A stretch of DNA of 64,000 bases from Streptomyces sp. NBC_01439 (GCF_036227605.1 NZ_CP109487.1:2356001-2420000), one strand, 5' to 3'; counted from the stretch's first letter, positions 35,684 to 44,732 are shown. Notes: generated by a model not told the origin, from the sequence alone. Made by a program: numbers and translations.

Positions 35684-36940
35684 TCAGAGCACCTCCACGG
35701 TGGGTCCGGAGACCCGGTTGCGGCAGTCGAGGACGTACGAGGCGTGCTCGGTGACCATCTGGTAGTCGAAGGCGTCGTGGTCGGTGAGCAGGACCACCAC
35801 GTCGGCGGCCGCCAGCTCCTTGCGGGTCGGCTCGACCCGGACGAGGCGGGCGTCGACCTTGATGCTCTCCACCACGTGGGGGTCGGCCGCGCGGACCTTG
35901 GCGCCCATGTCGAGGAGCAGCTTCGCGATGCGGACGGAGGGCGACTCCCGGGCGTCGCCGGTGTTCTTCTTGTAGGCGAGCCCCAGCAGCAGGACCTTGG
36001 AGCCGTTGACGGAGCGCCGCTTGGAGTTGAGCGCGTCGATCACGCGGCGCGTCACGTACTCGGGCATGTGGTTGTTGATGTCGTTGGCGAGCTCGACGAA
36101 GCGGAAGTTCTGGCCGAGTTCGCGCTGCACCCGCCAGTTGAGGTACGAGGGGTCGATCGGCAGGCAGTGTCCGCCGACGCCCGGGCCGGGGGTGAACTTC
36201 ATGAAGCCGAAGGGCTTGCTGGACGCCGCCTCGATGGCCTGCCAGACGTCGATGTCCAGGTGGCGGGCGAACATCGCGATCTCGTTGACGAGGGCGATGT
36301 TCACGTGGCGGAAGGTGTTCTCCAGCAGTTTGGCCAGCTCGGCCTCCTTGGGGGAGCGCACCGGCACGGTGGTGTCGACGAGGTCCCCGTAGAAGGCCTC
36401 GACGGCCTTCAGGGAGCGGGCGTCGACGCCGGAGACCACCTTGGGGGTCTGCTGGAAGCCCCAGACGGTGTTGCCGGGGTCGATGCGCTCGGGGCTGTAG
36501 CCCAGGTGGAAGTCGGCGCCCGCGGTGAGCCCGGAGCCGTCCTCCAGGATAGGTGCGAACAGTTCTTCGGTGGTGCCCGGGTAGGTGGTGGACTCCAAGA
36601 TGACGGTGGCACCCGGGCGCAGGAAGCGGGCCAGGGTGTGCGCCGACTCCTCGATGTAGCGGAGGTCCGGGGCTCCGTCCTGTAAGGGGGTCGGGACCGT
36701 GACGACGGCGACGTCGAAGCCGCCGCAGTCCCGGGCCAGTTCGCTGGGTCGGTAGGTGCCGCGCGCCAGCGCGCGGGCCAGCCGTTCGGAGGAGACGTCC
36801 TCCACGTACGACTCACCGGCGGCGAGGCTCTTGACCCGCCGGGTGTCCACGTCGTACCCGATCACCTGGTGTCCGACCTCGGCGGCACGGATGGCCAGGG
36901 GCAGTCCGACGTATCCCTGTCCCACGACGACGACGCGCAT
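35684..36940 (-). CDS. UDP-sugar 6-dehydrogenase (WecC/WbpA type)
   Basis: A 418-residue nucleotide-sugar dehydrogenase. The Rossmann motif is VVVVGQGYVGLPLA (3-16), the catalytic cysteine is in GPGVGGHCLPIDP (C259), and VLLLGLAYKKNTGDARESP is the C-terminal domain signature. The family oxidises UDP-ManNAc or UDP-GlcNAc to the uronic acid. Codon 86 is TTA (36683-36685). ATG 36940 overlaps the wecG-like stop by one base (TGATG), and GGAG sits 7 bases upstream. Confidence 0.9.
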   Translation of the reverse strand: MRVVVVGQGYVGLPLAIRAAEVGHQVIGYDVDTRRVKSLAAGESYVEDVSSERLARALARGTYRPSELARDCGGFDVAVVTVPTPLQDGAPDLRYIEESAHTLARFLRPGATVILESTTYPGTTEELFAPILEDGSGLTAGADFHLGYSPERIDPGNTVWGFQQTPKVVSGVDARSLKAVEAFYGDLVDTTVPVRSPKEAELAKLLENTFRHVNIALVNEIAMFARHLDIDVWQAIEAASSKPFGFMKFTPGPGVGGHCLPIDPSYLNWRVQRELGQNFRFVELANDINNHMPEYVTRRVIDALNSKRRSVNGSKVLLLGLAYKKNTGDARESPSVRIAKLLLDMGAKVRAADPHVVESIKVDARLVRVEPTRKELAAADVVVLLTDHDAFDYQMVTEHASYVLDCRNRVSGPTVEVL

Positions 36941-37728
36941 CAGTAACTCCTGTTCGCGGAAGCGGAAGCGGAAGCGGAACCGGCAGACGGTGTGCGGTGG
37001 ATGAGTTCCCGGACCGTCATGAGGAGGAAAGCCGCATTGGTGGTGAGGTAGCGCTTGCCCAGACGGCGCGGCTCCTGGAGGGTGCGGTAGAACCATTCGA
37101 GTCCCATCCGCTGCCAGACCAGGGGGGCCCGCTTGGTGATGCCGGCGAGGATGTCGAAGGAGCCGCCGACGCCGTGGACGACGTGCGCGCCGGTGCGCTT
37201 GCCGTAGCCTGCGGTGAAGATCTCCTTCTTGGGCGAGGTCATGCCGAGGAACAGCAGTCGCGCCTCGCTCTCGGCGATGGCGTCGGCGATCGCCTCCTGG
37301 TCGTCGTCGCCGAAGTAGCCGTTGCGGCTGCCGGCCACCCGCAGCTTCGGGAAGCGCTCGGAGATCTGCCCGAGCATCATCTCCAGCACGTCCTCCTGGG
37401 CCCCGAGCAGGTAGACGGGGATGTCCGCCACCTCGGCGGCGGCCAGCAACCGCATGAACAGGTCGATTCCCGCGACCCGTTCTGGCAGCCGGACGCCCAG
37501 CACCCGGCCGGCCCAGACCACTGCCTGGCCGTCGGCCAGGACCAGGTCGCAGCCGGCGACCGCCTCGGCGAGGAGGGGGTCGCGCCGCATGTTGACCAGC
37601 TTGGCCGCGTTGACCATGCCGATCTCGATCTGTTCTCCGCGCCGCACCGCGTCCAGGCAGCGCTGCACGGTCTCGTCCATGGTCAGCGGGTCGAGCGGGA
37701 CCCCGAAGAGGGACTCTCGTCGTGTCAT
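36940..37728 (-). CDS. WecG/TagA/CpsF-family glycosyltransferase (GT26)
   Basis: A 262-residue GT26 enzyme. VNAAKLVNMRRD, DLVLADGQAVVWAGRVLG, ERVAGIDLFMRLL and FLGMTSPKKEIF are the conserved motifs; GMTSPKQE is the usual form. WecG/TagA enzymes move ManNAcA or ManNAc onto GlcNAc-PP-lipid, which fits the adjoining WecB/WecC pair. The C-terminus ends with an Ala/Ser run. The start overlaps the upstream gene by 4 bases. Confidence 0.92.
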   Translation of the reverse strand: MTRRESLFGVPLDPLTMDETVQRCLDAVRRGEQIEIGMVNAAKLVNMRRDPLLAEAVAGCDLVLADGQAVVWAGRVLGVRLPERVAGIDLFMRLLAAAEVADIPVYLLGAQEDVLEMMLGQISERFPKLRVAGSRNGYFGDDDQEAIADAIAESEARLLFLGMTSPKKEIFTAGYGKRTGAHVVHGVGGSFDILAGITKRAPLVWQRMGLEWFYRTLQEPRRLGKRYLTTNAAFLLMTVRELIHRTPSAGSASASASANRSY

Positions 37729-38894
37729 CTTTGGGGCCCTCCGAGCCAGGCGAAGAGCATCCAGCCGAACTCGTACGGGCGGCACTCGCGGTCGACCGCG
37801 CCGGGGCGGAAGATCCGGTCGAGCGGCGCGAGCCGTGCCTGCGGCGCCACCCGGGTGGTGAGCCCGCGGGCGGCCCGGACGGCCTTCTTCGGGTCGCCCC
37901 GGTAGACCTTGCGCCAGGTGACGCCGAAGTCCTCGCGGATCATCGACTCCCGCGGGTTCCCGGTGGGATCGGCGATTTCGGGCACGTCGGTCATCCAGCG
38001 CAGCCCGCGGCGAATCGCCGGGCCGAAGTCGGTGCCGCCCGCCTCGGCCAGGTCGAACAGTGCGGTCGGGGCCATCGCGTGCTGGTGCACGCTGTAGACC
38101 GGGTAGCCCTCCACCAGTCGGCCGTCGCGGGCGTCGTAGTGCCACCACCACTGTCCGCCGTCGCCCTGCAGTGCGCAGATGCGGGCGGCGCAGGCGTCGG
38201 CGGCCGCGAGGGCCTCCGGGTCGTCGCCGCTCGCGTGCAGCCGGGCCAGCGCCTGCAGCGGATACGTCTGGTCGGCGAAACAGGCCACGTGGGACCGGTA
38301 GCCGGGGACCAGCCCGGGCTCGGTGGCGTGCGGGAAGAGCGGGCTGTCGCCGACCCTGGCCGCCAGCAGCCGTACGCGGGCCGCCGCGAGGCGCTCCTCC
38401 ACGTCCACCACGGCGCGCGCGGCCGCGAGTGCGGAGAGCACCCAGGCCGCCTCGACGGTGTACTGCGGCCGGCCGGTTACGTCCAGCTCGGCCACCCGGT
38501 CGAGCGCGTCGGCCAGTTTGGGATGGCCAGTCTCCGCGGCGGCCCAGGCGATGAGCGCCGCGTCGCCGAGGTTCGCCACCCCGGGCAGCCGCTCGACGAG
38601 CACGCCCGTGAACTCCTCGGCGGTGCGCCCGCCGAACAGCGCGCGCTGCCGGTCCTCGGGCAGGAAGCGGGCTCCCAGCGCGGTGATCGCCGCGTACCGG
38701 GTGCTCGTTCCCCGCTGCTCGAGGACGGGAGTCCCCTCGGGCGAGATGACCCCTGCCCGGGTGAAGACGAAGGTCTCGGCGTCCGGCAGGTACATCGCCG
38801 GAAGCCCCGCTTCGGCCAGCGCGAGCAGCCGCTCGGCGAGGGCGTGCAGCGACGGATCCTCGTGGGCCAGTGCTCCTAATCGTGTGGTGTTCAT
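37725..38894 (-). CDS. Alpha-toroid (terpene-cyclase/lyase-like) protein of unknown function
   Basis: A 389-residue all-helical protein with repeated pairs such as TVEAAWVLSALAAARAV and YPLQALARLHASGDD, GGQWWWHYDARDGRLVEGYP and SVHQHAMAPTALFDLAEAGG. It looks like an alpha/alpha toroid of the prenyltransferase/squalene-cyclase or alginate-lyase type. The DxDD cyclase motif is not visible, so terpene cyclisation is unlikely. It is the first gene of the leftward operon and may be a glycan-acting protein. Codon 6 is TTA (38877-38879). Confidence 0.7.
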   Translation of the reverse strand: MNTTRLGALAHEDPSLHALAERLLALAEAGLPAMYLPDAETFVFTRAGVISPEGTPVLEQRGTSTRYAAITALGARFLPEDRQRALFGGRTAEEFTGVLVERLPGVANLGDAALIAWAAAETGHPKLADALDRVAELDVTGRPQYTVEAAWVLSALAAARAVVDVEERLAAARVRLLAARVGDSPLFPHATEPGLVPGYRSHVACFADQTYPLQALARLHASGDDPEALAAADACAARICALQGDGGQWWWHYDARDGRLVEGYPVYSVHQHAMAPTALFDLAEAGGTDFGPAIRRGLRWMTDVPEIADPTGNPRESMIREDFGVTWRKVYRGDPKKAVRAARGLTTRVAPQARLAPLDRIFRPGAVDRECRPYEFGWMLFAWLGGPQR

Positions 38895-39325
38895 CGGGTC
38901 CCCACCCCGATTCCCCTGGTGCTCCCCGCACCCCGTATGTCCGAGCTGTACGGCTCCAACACACCTACCCCCTCTGTTCGTTCTCCTCGGACGGACCTGG
39001 CGGTCGTCACTCCGTGGAGGGGGACTGCGCATGACGGCGTCCGTGCCGTCGGCGGTCACGCCGACGGCACGAACCGTCCGAAGGCCGGCGTCTGGATCCC
39101 CCCAGCGATGCCTCGGACCGGGACACGCGTGATCGGCAGTGTCAGCAGGCGCAGGTGTGCCCGCGCCGACCTGGCCCTGCCCCGGTGCCCTCGTCGTACA
39201 CAACCCCCCACTGAACATGGCCTGTTGCCTGCTCAGATCCCGTGTGCAGGGACACGTTATGCCCACGGATGTTCATTGATTGTGGTTTTGACGAAATGCC
39301 GGTGCCCTAAATTGCCGACATTCCG
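38895..39325. other. 431-base intergenic region with the leftward operon promoter
   Basis: No gene is recognisable in either strand. The left part must carry the promoter for the operon starting at 38894. The segment 39255-39325 is unusually A/T-rich for this DNA (TTGATTGTGGTTTTGACG), just after the WbpD-like stop. I see no clear terminator. Confidence 0.5.
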
Positions 39326-39925
39326 TCAGGTTCGCTCGGTGAGCGTGCCGTCCTTCTCGTCGTGCAGCGCTCCGGTGCGCGGACACTCCCAGGCGCCCGG
39401 CTCCCCCTCGCGCTCCACCAGCCGGACCCCGGCCCGGCCCACCCAGCCGATCCGGCGGGCCGGTACGCCCGCGACGAGCGCGAAGTCCGGGACGTCCTTG
39501 GACACCACGGCGCCGGCCGCGACGAGCGCCCAGCGCCCGACGCGCACCCCGGCCACGCACACCGAGCGGGCCCCGAGCGAGGCCCCCTCGGCGACCACGA
39601 CCCCGGCGGCCTCCCAGTCGCCTCCCCGCTTGATCGTGCCGTCGGGGTCGACCGCGCGCGGGTAGAAGTCGTTGGTGAGCACGGCCGCGGGGCCGATGAA
39701 GACCCCGTCGCCGAGGACCGCGGGCTCGTAGACGAGTGCGTAGTTCTGCAGCTTCACGTGGTCGCCGATCCGTACGCCCGGCCCCACGTACGCCCCGCGC
39801 CCCACGATGCACCCGCGCCCGAGCCGGGCCTCCTCGCGGATCTGCGCCAGATCCCAGATCGTTGTCCCCTCACCGAGCTCGGCGCTCTCGTCGACCTGGG
39901 AGGAGGGTTGGATACGGACACTCAC
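39326..39925 (-). CDS. WbpD/WlbB-like UDP-3-amino-sugar N-acetyltransferase
   Basis: A 199-residue left-handed beta-helix acetyltransferase. The series IWDLAQIREEARLGRGCIVG, VGPGVRIGDHVKLQNYALVY, IGPAAVLTNDFYPRA and KDVPDFALVAGVPARRIGWV is the recognisable WbpD pattern (N-acetylation at C3 of UDP-GlcNAc(3N)A). H at GDHVKLQN matches the catalytic region. The start is GTG 39925. It is its own transcript, upstream of the WecB/C/G block, and completes a possible ManNAc3NAcA pathway. Confidence 0.85.
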   Translation of the reverse strand: MSVRIQPSSQVDESAELGEGTTIWDLAQIREEARLGRGCIVGRGAYVGPGVRIGDHVKLQNYALVYEPAVLGDGVFIGPAAVLTNDFYPRAVDPDGTIKRGGDWEAAGVVVAEGASLGARSVCVAGVRVGRWALVAAGAVVSKDVPDFALVAGVPARRIGWVGRAGVRLVEREGEPGAWECPRTGALHDEKDGTLTERT

Positions 39926-39972
39926 GGCGCGGTCCCCTTACGGCTGCGAGGCATGCGGAAGCACGGGTGCAC

Positions 39973-40003
39973 GGTGTACGGGTGTACGCAGTGCGGGTGT
40001 ACG
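39973..40003. repeat. Three direct repeats of GGTGTACG
   Basis: The octamer occurs at 39973-39980, 39981-39988 and 39996-40003, starting 48 bases upstream of the WbpD-like GTG. The first two abut and the third follows after 7 bases. They could be a regulator binding array. The rest of 39926-40242 (317 bases) is divergent promoter space in which I recognise nothing else. Confidence 0.5.
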
Positions 40004-40242
40004 AGCCGAGCATATGCGCCGACGGGTCGCCCCACCCGCAGATCAACCGACTGTTCACGCAACGCACTTGACCCGGGCCCGGGGCGTGGGGGCACGGGCA
40101 GCGCACGGGAGCGGAACCGCGCTCCCGCTCACGCCCGGGTGCATCGGAGGGCGTAAAGGGGGTGAAACCCGATCGGGCTTGCGGCGTTAGTGGGGTGGCC
40201 CGCCGTTTCGCCCGCGGCGCAGACGAGAGCACGAGGAGCACG

Positions 40243-41130
40243 ATGACAGACCCGAGGCCGGCCGGACGCGGTCGGATGAAGCTGGCAGCCCGATGCCGGG
40301 TGGCCACGGAGGCCCCCGCCTTCGGGATGGTCGTCTTCTGCGCGATCCTCTTCAACGCCGCGCTGATGGGGGTGGAGACGTACAGCGGTCTCGCCGCGGA
40401 GCACCGGCTCCTACTGCAGGGCGCGGAGAACTGCTGCCTGGCCCTGTTCACCCTGGAGATGCTGCTGCGCGTGGGCGCCTGCGCCGACCGGCCGAAAGCA
40501 TTCTTCCGTGACCCGTGGAACCTCTTCGACCTCGCGGTCGTGGCCTCCGCCTTCGTCCCGCTCGTCCGGGAGAACACCACCCTGCTGCGGCTGCTGCGCC
40601 TGGCCCGGGTCCTGCGCACCGCCCGCTTCCTGCCCCACCTGCGCATCCTGCTGATCGCGGTCGGCCGCAGCCTGCCGGGCACCGCCAGCTTCCTGTTCGT
40701 CGGCGCGCTGGTCCTGTACGTGTACGCCATGGTCGGCTGGGTGTGCTTCGCGAAGTCGGACCCCGGGCACTACGGCTCGGTGGGCCGCGCGATGCTCACG
40801 CTCTTCCTGCTGACCACCCTCGACGGCCTCACGGACGCCGTCCGCGCGGGTCTGCAGATCTCCCGGCTGAGCATCATCTACTACGCCTCCTACGCGCTGC
40901 TCGCCTCCTTCGTGCTGGTGAACGTGCTGATCGGCGTCGTCCTCAACTCGCTGGACGAGGCACGCGAGATGGAGGCCGAGGCGAACCGCGCCCCGGCGCC
41001 GGGCGCGGATCCCGACGTCCGGGCACGGATCGCCACCGCCCGCCGGGCCCTGGACGAGATCGAGGCGAGCCTGCCGGTGGCGACCGACCGGCCGAAACGG
41101 CAGCTGGAGGCCTCGCACACCGGGCCGTGA
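40243..41130 (+). CDS. Voltage-gated-like ion channel, six helices
   Basis: A 295-residue single-domain channel of the bacterial NaV type. S1-S3 lie at about 28-105. S4 is LLRLLRLARVLRTARFLP (residues 114-131), with Arg at every third position. S5 is at about 148-170. The pore helix and filter are LFLLTTLDGLTDAVRAG (187-203), and S6 is IIYYASYALLASFVLVNVLIGVVLNSL. A charged C-terminal helix follows. The TLDGLTD filter differs from the TLESWAS of NaChBac, so ion selectivity is uncertain. ATG 40243 has GAGGAG upstream. It stands alone. Confidence 0.85.
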   Translation: MTDPRPAGRGRMKLAARCRVATEAPAFGMVVFCAILFNAALMGVETYSGLAAEHRLLLQGAENCCLALFTLEMLLRVGACADRPKAFFRDPWNLFDLAVVASAFVPLVRENTTLLRLLRLARVLRTARFLPHLRILLIAVGRSLPGTASFLFVGALVLYVYAMVGWVCFAKSDPGHYGSVGRAMLTLFLLTTLDGLTDAVRAGLQISRLSIIYYASYALLASFVLVNVLIGVVLNSLDEAREMEAEANRAPAPGADPDVRARIATARRALDEIEASLPVATDRPKRQLEASHTGP

Positions 41131-41153
41131 GGGCCCGGCGGCCGCATCACCGG

Positions 41154-44100
41154 CTACGCCTCGGCGTCGAGCAGCCGGACGTCCCACGTACCGTCCGGGC
41201 GCCGGACCGAGGTCCAGCCGTCCGGCGGCGCCACGAACGGGAACTGGCCGACGAGCGAGTCCGCCTCGAAGAGCACGCCGTCGAGGCGGACCCGGCCCCG
41301 GAAGCTCGCCCTCGCGAAGTCCACCGGCGCTTCGAAGACCGCCCTGTTGGACAGCAGCCCGCCCTCCCACTCCGCGGACGCGAAGGAGACCGCCCCGGCG
41401 AAGCCCGCCTCGTTCAGCATGGCAAGGCCGCCGAAGAAGGTGCGGGAGAAGTCCGCGGTCCCCGCCACCCGTACTCCGTTCAGGTCCGCGGACGCCGCCA
41501 GCACGGCCCGGGCGAAGGAGACGTCACCGAGGAACGCCGCATTGTTGAATCCCGCCGAAGCGTGGAAGAGCGCCCGGCGGAACGTGGCGGTGCGGTGGAA
41601 GCGGCACCGGTCGAAGTCACCGACGCGCTCGAAGACCGCGCCGTCGAGGGAGACCGGGCCGGCGAAGGTGACTCCGGCGAAACCGGCCCGGCCCTCGAAG
41701 GAGGCCCGGACGAAGGACGCGCGGTCCCAGAACTCGATGTCCGGCCGGTTCCAGCCGTCCACGAAGCGTGCCCGGTCGAAGTCCGCCGGCCCCAGTGCGG
41801 CGGGCCCCGGAACGCCCGGCTGCAGCGCCATGAGGAGGCGCGGCAGCAGGCCGTGGTCGAAGGTGGTGCCCCGGAGGTCCACCGGCGCTCCAGGGGACAG
41901 CGTTCCGAGGTAGCCCTCCTGGTCCTCGATCTCCAGATGGGCGAGGCAGCGCTCGTGGCCCGGCAGCCGGATGCCGATGCAGGCCCGCGGGTCGGCCGGT
42001 GAGGCCTGGAGCCCACAGGTCGGCCAGCCGACGCCCTCGTCCAGGAGCCCGTCCGCCTCCGTCAGCACCTGCCCGAGCGCACCGGCGGGTGCGTGGTCGT
42101 CGGAACAGACCCAGCCCTCGTCGGCGCCGCCCACCCGGTGCAGCGCGATCCGGGCCGGCGAGCCGAGCACGTCAGCGAGTTCCTCGTACAGACGGTGGGA
42201 GAGCGCGAGGACGAGCGCCCCCGGGCGCACCGTCCGTCCCAACAGGTCCGCGATCGCGGGGTGCCGGACCAGTCGGGTGCTCTCGTCCGTGCCCACGCCC
42301 ACGGCCGCGCCGAGCGGGGGGTGCATGCCGTCCATGCGCCGGAATCCGTACCGGGTCATGGCTCCGGGCAGTTCGAGCAGGAGCCGGCCCGCCTTGGCGT
42401 GGGCGCCCGGCGCGGCGAACGTGACGAGCAGCGGTGCGTCCTCCTCGCCGCCGGTCAGCCGCCCGCTGACGCCGGTGTCCGCCATGAGCTCGGCGAGCAT
42501 CGCGTGCGTCTCCGCCGTCGCCGAACTCCCGGTCGGGACCACGCCGTCGGCACCGGGCAGCACCGCCAGGCACACCCCGGTCTCCGTGTCCCGTGCCCGT
42601 ACGGAACCCTCCAGCGCCGCTCGGAAGCCCTCCTGTTCCATCAGGGCGTCGGTCAGCAGGAACACCAGTCGGTTGGGCGAAACCGTGTGGACGACGCCGA
42701 CCAGCGCGCCGCCCCGGGAGACGGGGCCGCCGCGGTAGTGCGTCCAGCCCTCCGGCTCCGCGGACAGCCGGACGACCTCGCCGTTGAGGTCACCGCCGTG
42801 CGGCAGGACCTCGCCCGTCAGGGAGACCGGGTCCCCCTGGTCCGTGCGGCCGTCGATGCGGACCCGGGCCAGATGGTGGTCCGCGGGCAGCCAGGGCAGC
42901 GGCTCGGCGCCGACCGCCGGATCCGTCAGGTCCTCGTCGGCCTGGAGCAGCAGCATCCGGGGCGCCGCGTCGTCCCACCACACCGCCCGGCAGGGGATCT
43001 CCCGGTCGCCGGGCCGCACCCAGGCCACCGAGCCGGCGGGGGGCACCGCGTCCCCCACCGTGAGGACGAGGCGCGGGGTCAGCAGGGTGCCGACCTCCTG
43101 CGGCTCGGGCATCCCGTCGTGGCGGACCCGTACGACCCGGTCGGCCAGGCCCGGTTCCCGCGGTGGCCGCGCCGCGAACGGCAGGGCCCCTTCGGCCACC
43201 CGGCGCACGCCCTCCCGGCCCGTGGTGACGCGGGTCGCGGAGAAGTCCGGGCCGGTGCGCCGGTTGCGGGACACGAACTCCCACACGCGGCGCCGGACCA
43301 GCTCCCGTATGGCGGCCACCTCCCCGCGCAGCTGCCCGCCGAGCAGCGCCTCCCGTACGCCGGGGAGGAACTCGAACTCCACCTCTGCGGGGTCCTGTTC
43401 GTCCTCCCAGGCTTCGAAGAGCCCGCCGAGGGCGACCTCCGCGAGGTGGCCGTGCTCCGAGTCGCGCAGCAGGGAGCGCCGGACCAGGGTCATCACCGGC
43501 AGGGTGAGCGGTACGGCGGCCAGGTGGGCGGCGAGCTGCTGGGCCGTCGGCGAGGCGCTCGCCCGGAAGTCCTCCACCACCTCCAGGGCGCTGCGGCCGC
43601 CGGGGGCGGGATCGTCCGGGGCGCCCGTGGCGGCGGGTTCCGGGTCCAGTCGCAGGCAGGCGAGGCGCCGCCACCGGCCGTCCCCGGAGACCACCCGCAC
43701 AAGCCGGGCCAGGCTGCCGGAGGCGACACCGACCACGGGGACGACGGCCGGGACCGCGGTGCGGCGGGTTCCGGCGCGGGCGCGGGCGCGGCGGGCGGCC
43801 GGGATCCGCTGCCAGGAGCGGGTGGCGGCGGCCGGCCGGTCGGCGCGGACGGCGAAGGGGACGGGGCGGACGGCGCCGCGCGTCCAGAGCCGTTCGGGCA
43901 GGACGTTCAGTACGGCGACGGCGTTGTGCGCGCACCAGTGCCGGAGCACGTCCTGCACCGGGGCCTCGCGCCAGCCGCCCGCGACGGTGTCGGAGAGTAC
44001 GAGGATCAGCCGGCGGCCCGCCGGGTCGGCCAGTTCCAGGGGGTTGCGGGGCGGGCCGCCGTGGCCGCGGGTGACCATCGGGGTGGCGCCGGGGCCGGTA

Positions 44101-44732
44101 CCGGTCAGCTGCCAGGTGCGCACGTCGCGGAAGACCCCGCTGCGGGTCAGGACGCGGCGGAGCTCGTCCACGTGGTCCGCCCAGAGCAGCATGGAGCGGT
44201 GGGTGTCGACGACGAGGGCCAGGTCCAGCCAGCGGCTCTCGGCGGGGCGCAGGACCGGGGTCGTCACCATCCGCTCGATGCTGCGTTCCACGGTGAGCTG
44301 CTCGTCGAGTTCCTCCCCGGGGCCGCCGATGGAGCGTCTCCCGACGGGCCGCAGCGAGCGCATCAGGGCGAGCGGGTCGTCGAGGGAGGCGGCCCGCGGC
44401 AGCCGCAGGGGTGAGCCCCGGCGCCGGGCGCCGTCGTCGTCCGGTTTCCCGGTGGGGTCGCGCCGGGCGGCCGGGAAGAGCTGGACGGCCGGTTCGCCGC
44501 CGGCGGAGGTGCCGGGCCCGGGTGCCGCTCCGGGCTCGGGCGACGGGTCGGGCGGGGGTGGCGGCTCGCCCGGCGGGTCGGCGCCGGGTGCTGCGGGCGG
44601 GCGTGCCGTGCGGCCCGCGTCGACCCGGGCCGCCAGCCACAGGATGTCGGCGAGCTCCTCCGCCCCGATGCCGGTGCTCGGGGCGCTGCCGTCGGCGCCG
44701 TCGGCGAGGGCCGCGAGCAGCTGCTCGATCAC
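41154..44732 (-). CDS. SAV_2336-type vWA protein with pseudo-trypsin and pentapeptide repeats
   Basis: A 1,192-residue cytoplasmic protein. Residues 1-45 form a helical N-terminal domain (AEELADILWLAARV). Residues 45-115 are a Pro-rich linker. A vWA-like domain begins at about 167 (DLALVVDTHRSMLLW, D176) and runs to about 285. Residues 545-690 look like a trypsin fold, but LTAAHC is replaced by LTVGDA and GxSGG by YRGG, so the triad is lost. A further domain (716-890) weakly resembles nucleotide cyclases. About 1000-1165 are pentapeptide repeats (FDRCRFHRTATFRRALF). GTG 44732 overlaps the MoxR gene stop by 4 bases. It is the last gene of the conflict operon. Confidence 0.85.
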   Translation of the reverse strand: MIEQLLAALADGADGSAPSTGIGAEELADILWLAARVDAGRTARPPAAPGADPPGEPPPPPDPSPEPGAAPGPGTSAGGEPAVQLFPAARRDPTGKPDDDGARRRGSPLRLPRAASLDDPLALMRSLRPVGRRSIGGPGEELDEQLTVERSIERMVTTPVLRPAESRWLDLALVVDTHRSMLLWADHVDELRRVLTRSGVFRDVRTWQLTGTGPGATPMVTRGHGGPPRNPLELADPAGRRLILVLSDTVAGGWREAPVQDVLRHWCAHNAVAVLNVLPERLWTRGAVRPVPFAVRADRPAAATRSWQRIPAARRARARAGTRRTAVPAVVPVVGVASGSLARLVRVVSGDGRWRRLACLRLDPEPAATGAPDDPAPGGRSALEVVEDFRASASPTAQQLAAHLAAVPLTLPVMTLVRRSLLRDSEHGHLAEVALGGLFEAWEDEQDPAEVEFEFLPGVREALLGGQLRGEVAAIRELVRRRVWEFVSRNRRTGPDFSATRVTTGREGVRRVAEGALPFAARPPREPGLADRVVRVRHDGMPEPQEVGTLLTPRLVLTVGDAVPPAGSVAWVRPGDREIPCRAVWWDDAAPRMLLLQADEDLTDPAVGAEPLPWLPADHHLARVRIDGRTDQGDPVSLTGEVLPHGGDLNGEVVRLSAEPEGWTHYRGGPVSRGGALVGVVHTVSPNRLVFLLTDALMEQEGFRAALEGSVRARDTETGVCLAVLPGADGVVPTGSSATAETHAMLAELMADTGVSGRLTGGEEDAPLLVTFAAPGAHAKAGRLLLELPGAMTRYGFRRMDGMHPPLGAAVGVGTDESTRLVRHPAIADLLGRTVRPGALVLALSHRLYEELADVLGSPARIALHRVGGADEGWVCSDDHAPAGALGQVLTEADGLLDEGVGWPTCGLQASPADPRACIGIRLPGHERCLAHLEIEDQEGYLGTLSPGAPVDLRGTTFDHGLLPRLLMALQPGVPGPAALGPADFDRARFVDGWNRPDIEFWDRASFVRASFEGRAGFAGVTFAGPVSLDGAVFERVGDFDRCRFHRTATFRRALFHASAGFNNAAFLGDVSFARAVLAASADLNGVRVAGTADFSRTFFGGLAMLNEAGFAGAVSFASAEWEGGLLSNRAVFEAPVDFARASFRGRVRLDGVLFEADSLVGQFPFVAPPDGWTSVRRPDGTWDVRLLDAEA

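Noticed and set aside
37725..38894. Terpene cyclase
   Set aside because: The helical toroid pattern resembles squalene cyclases, but no DxDD or QW motifs are seen and the gene is in a polysaccharide operon.
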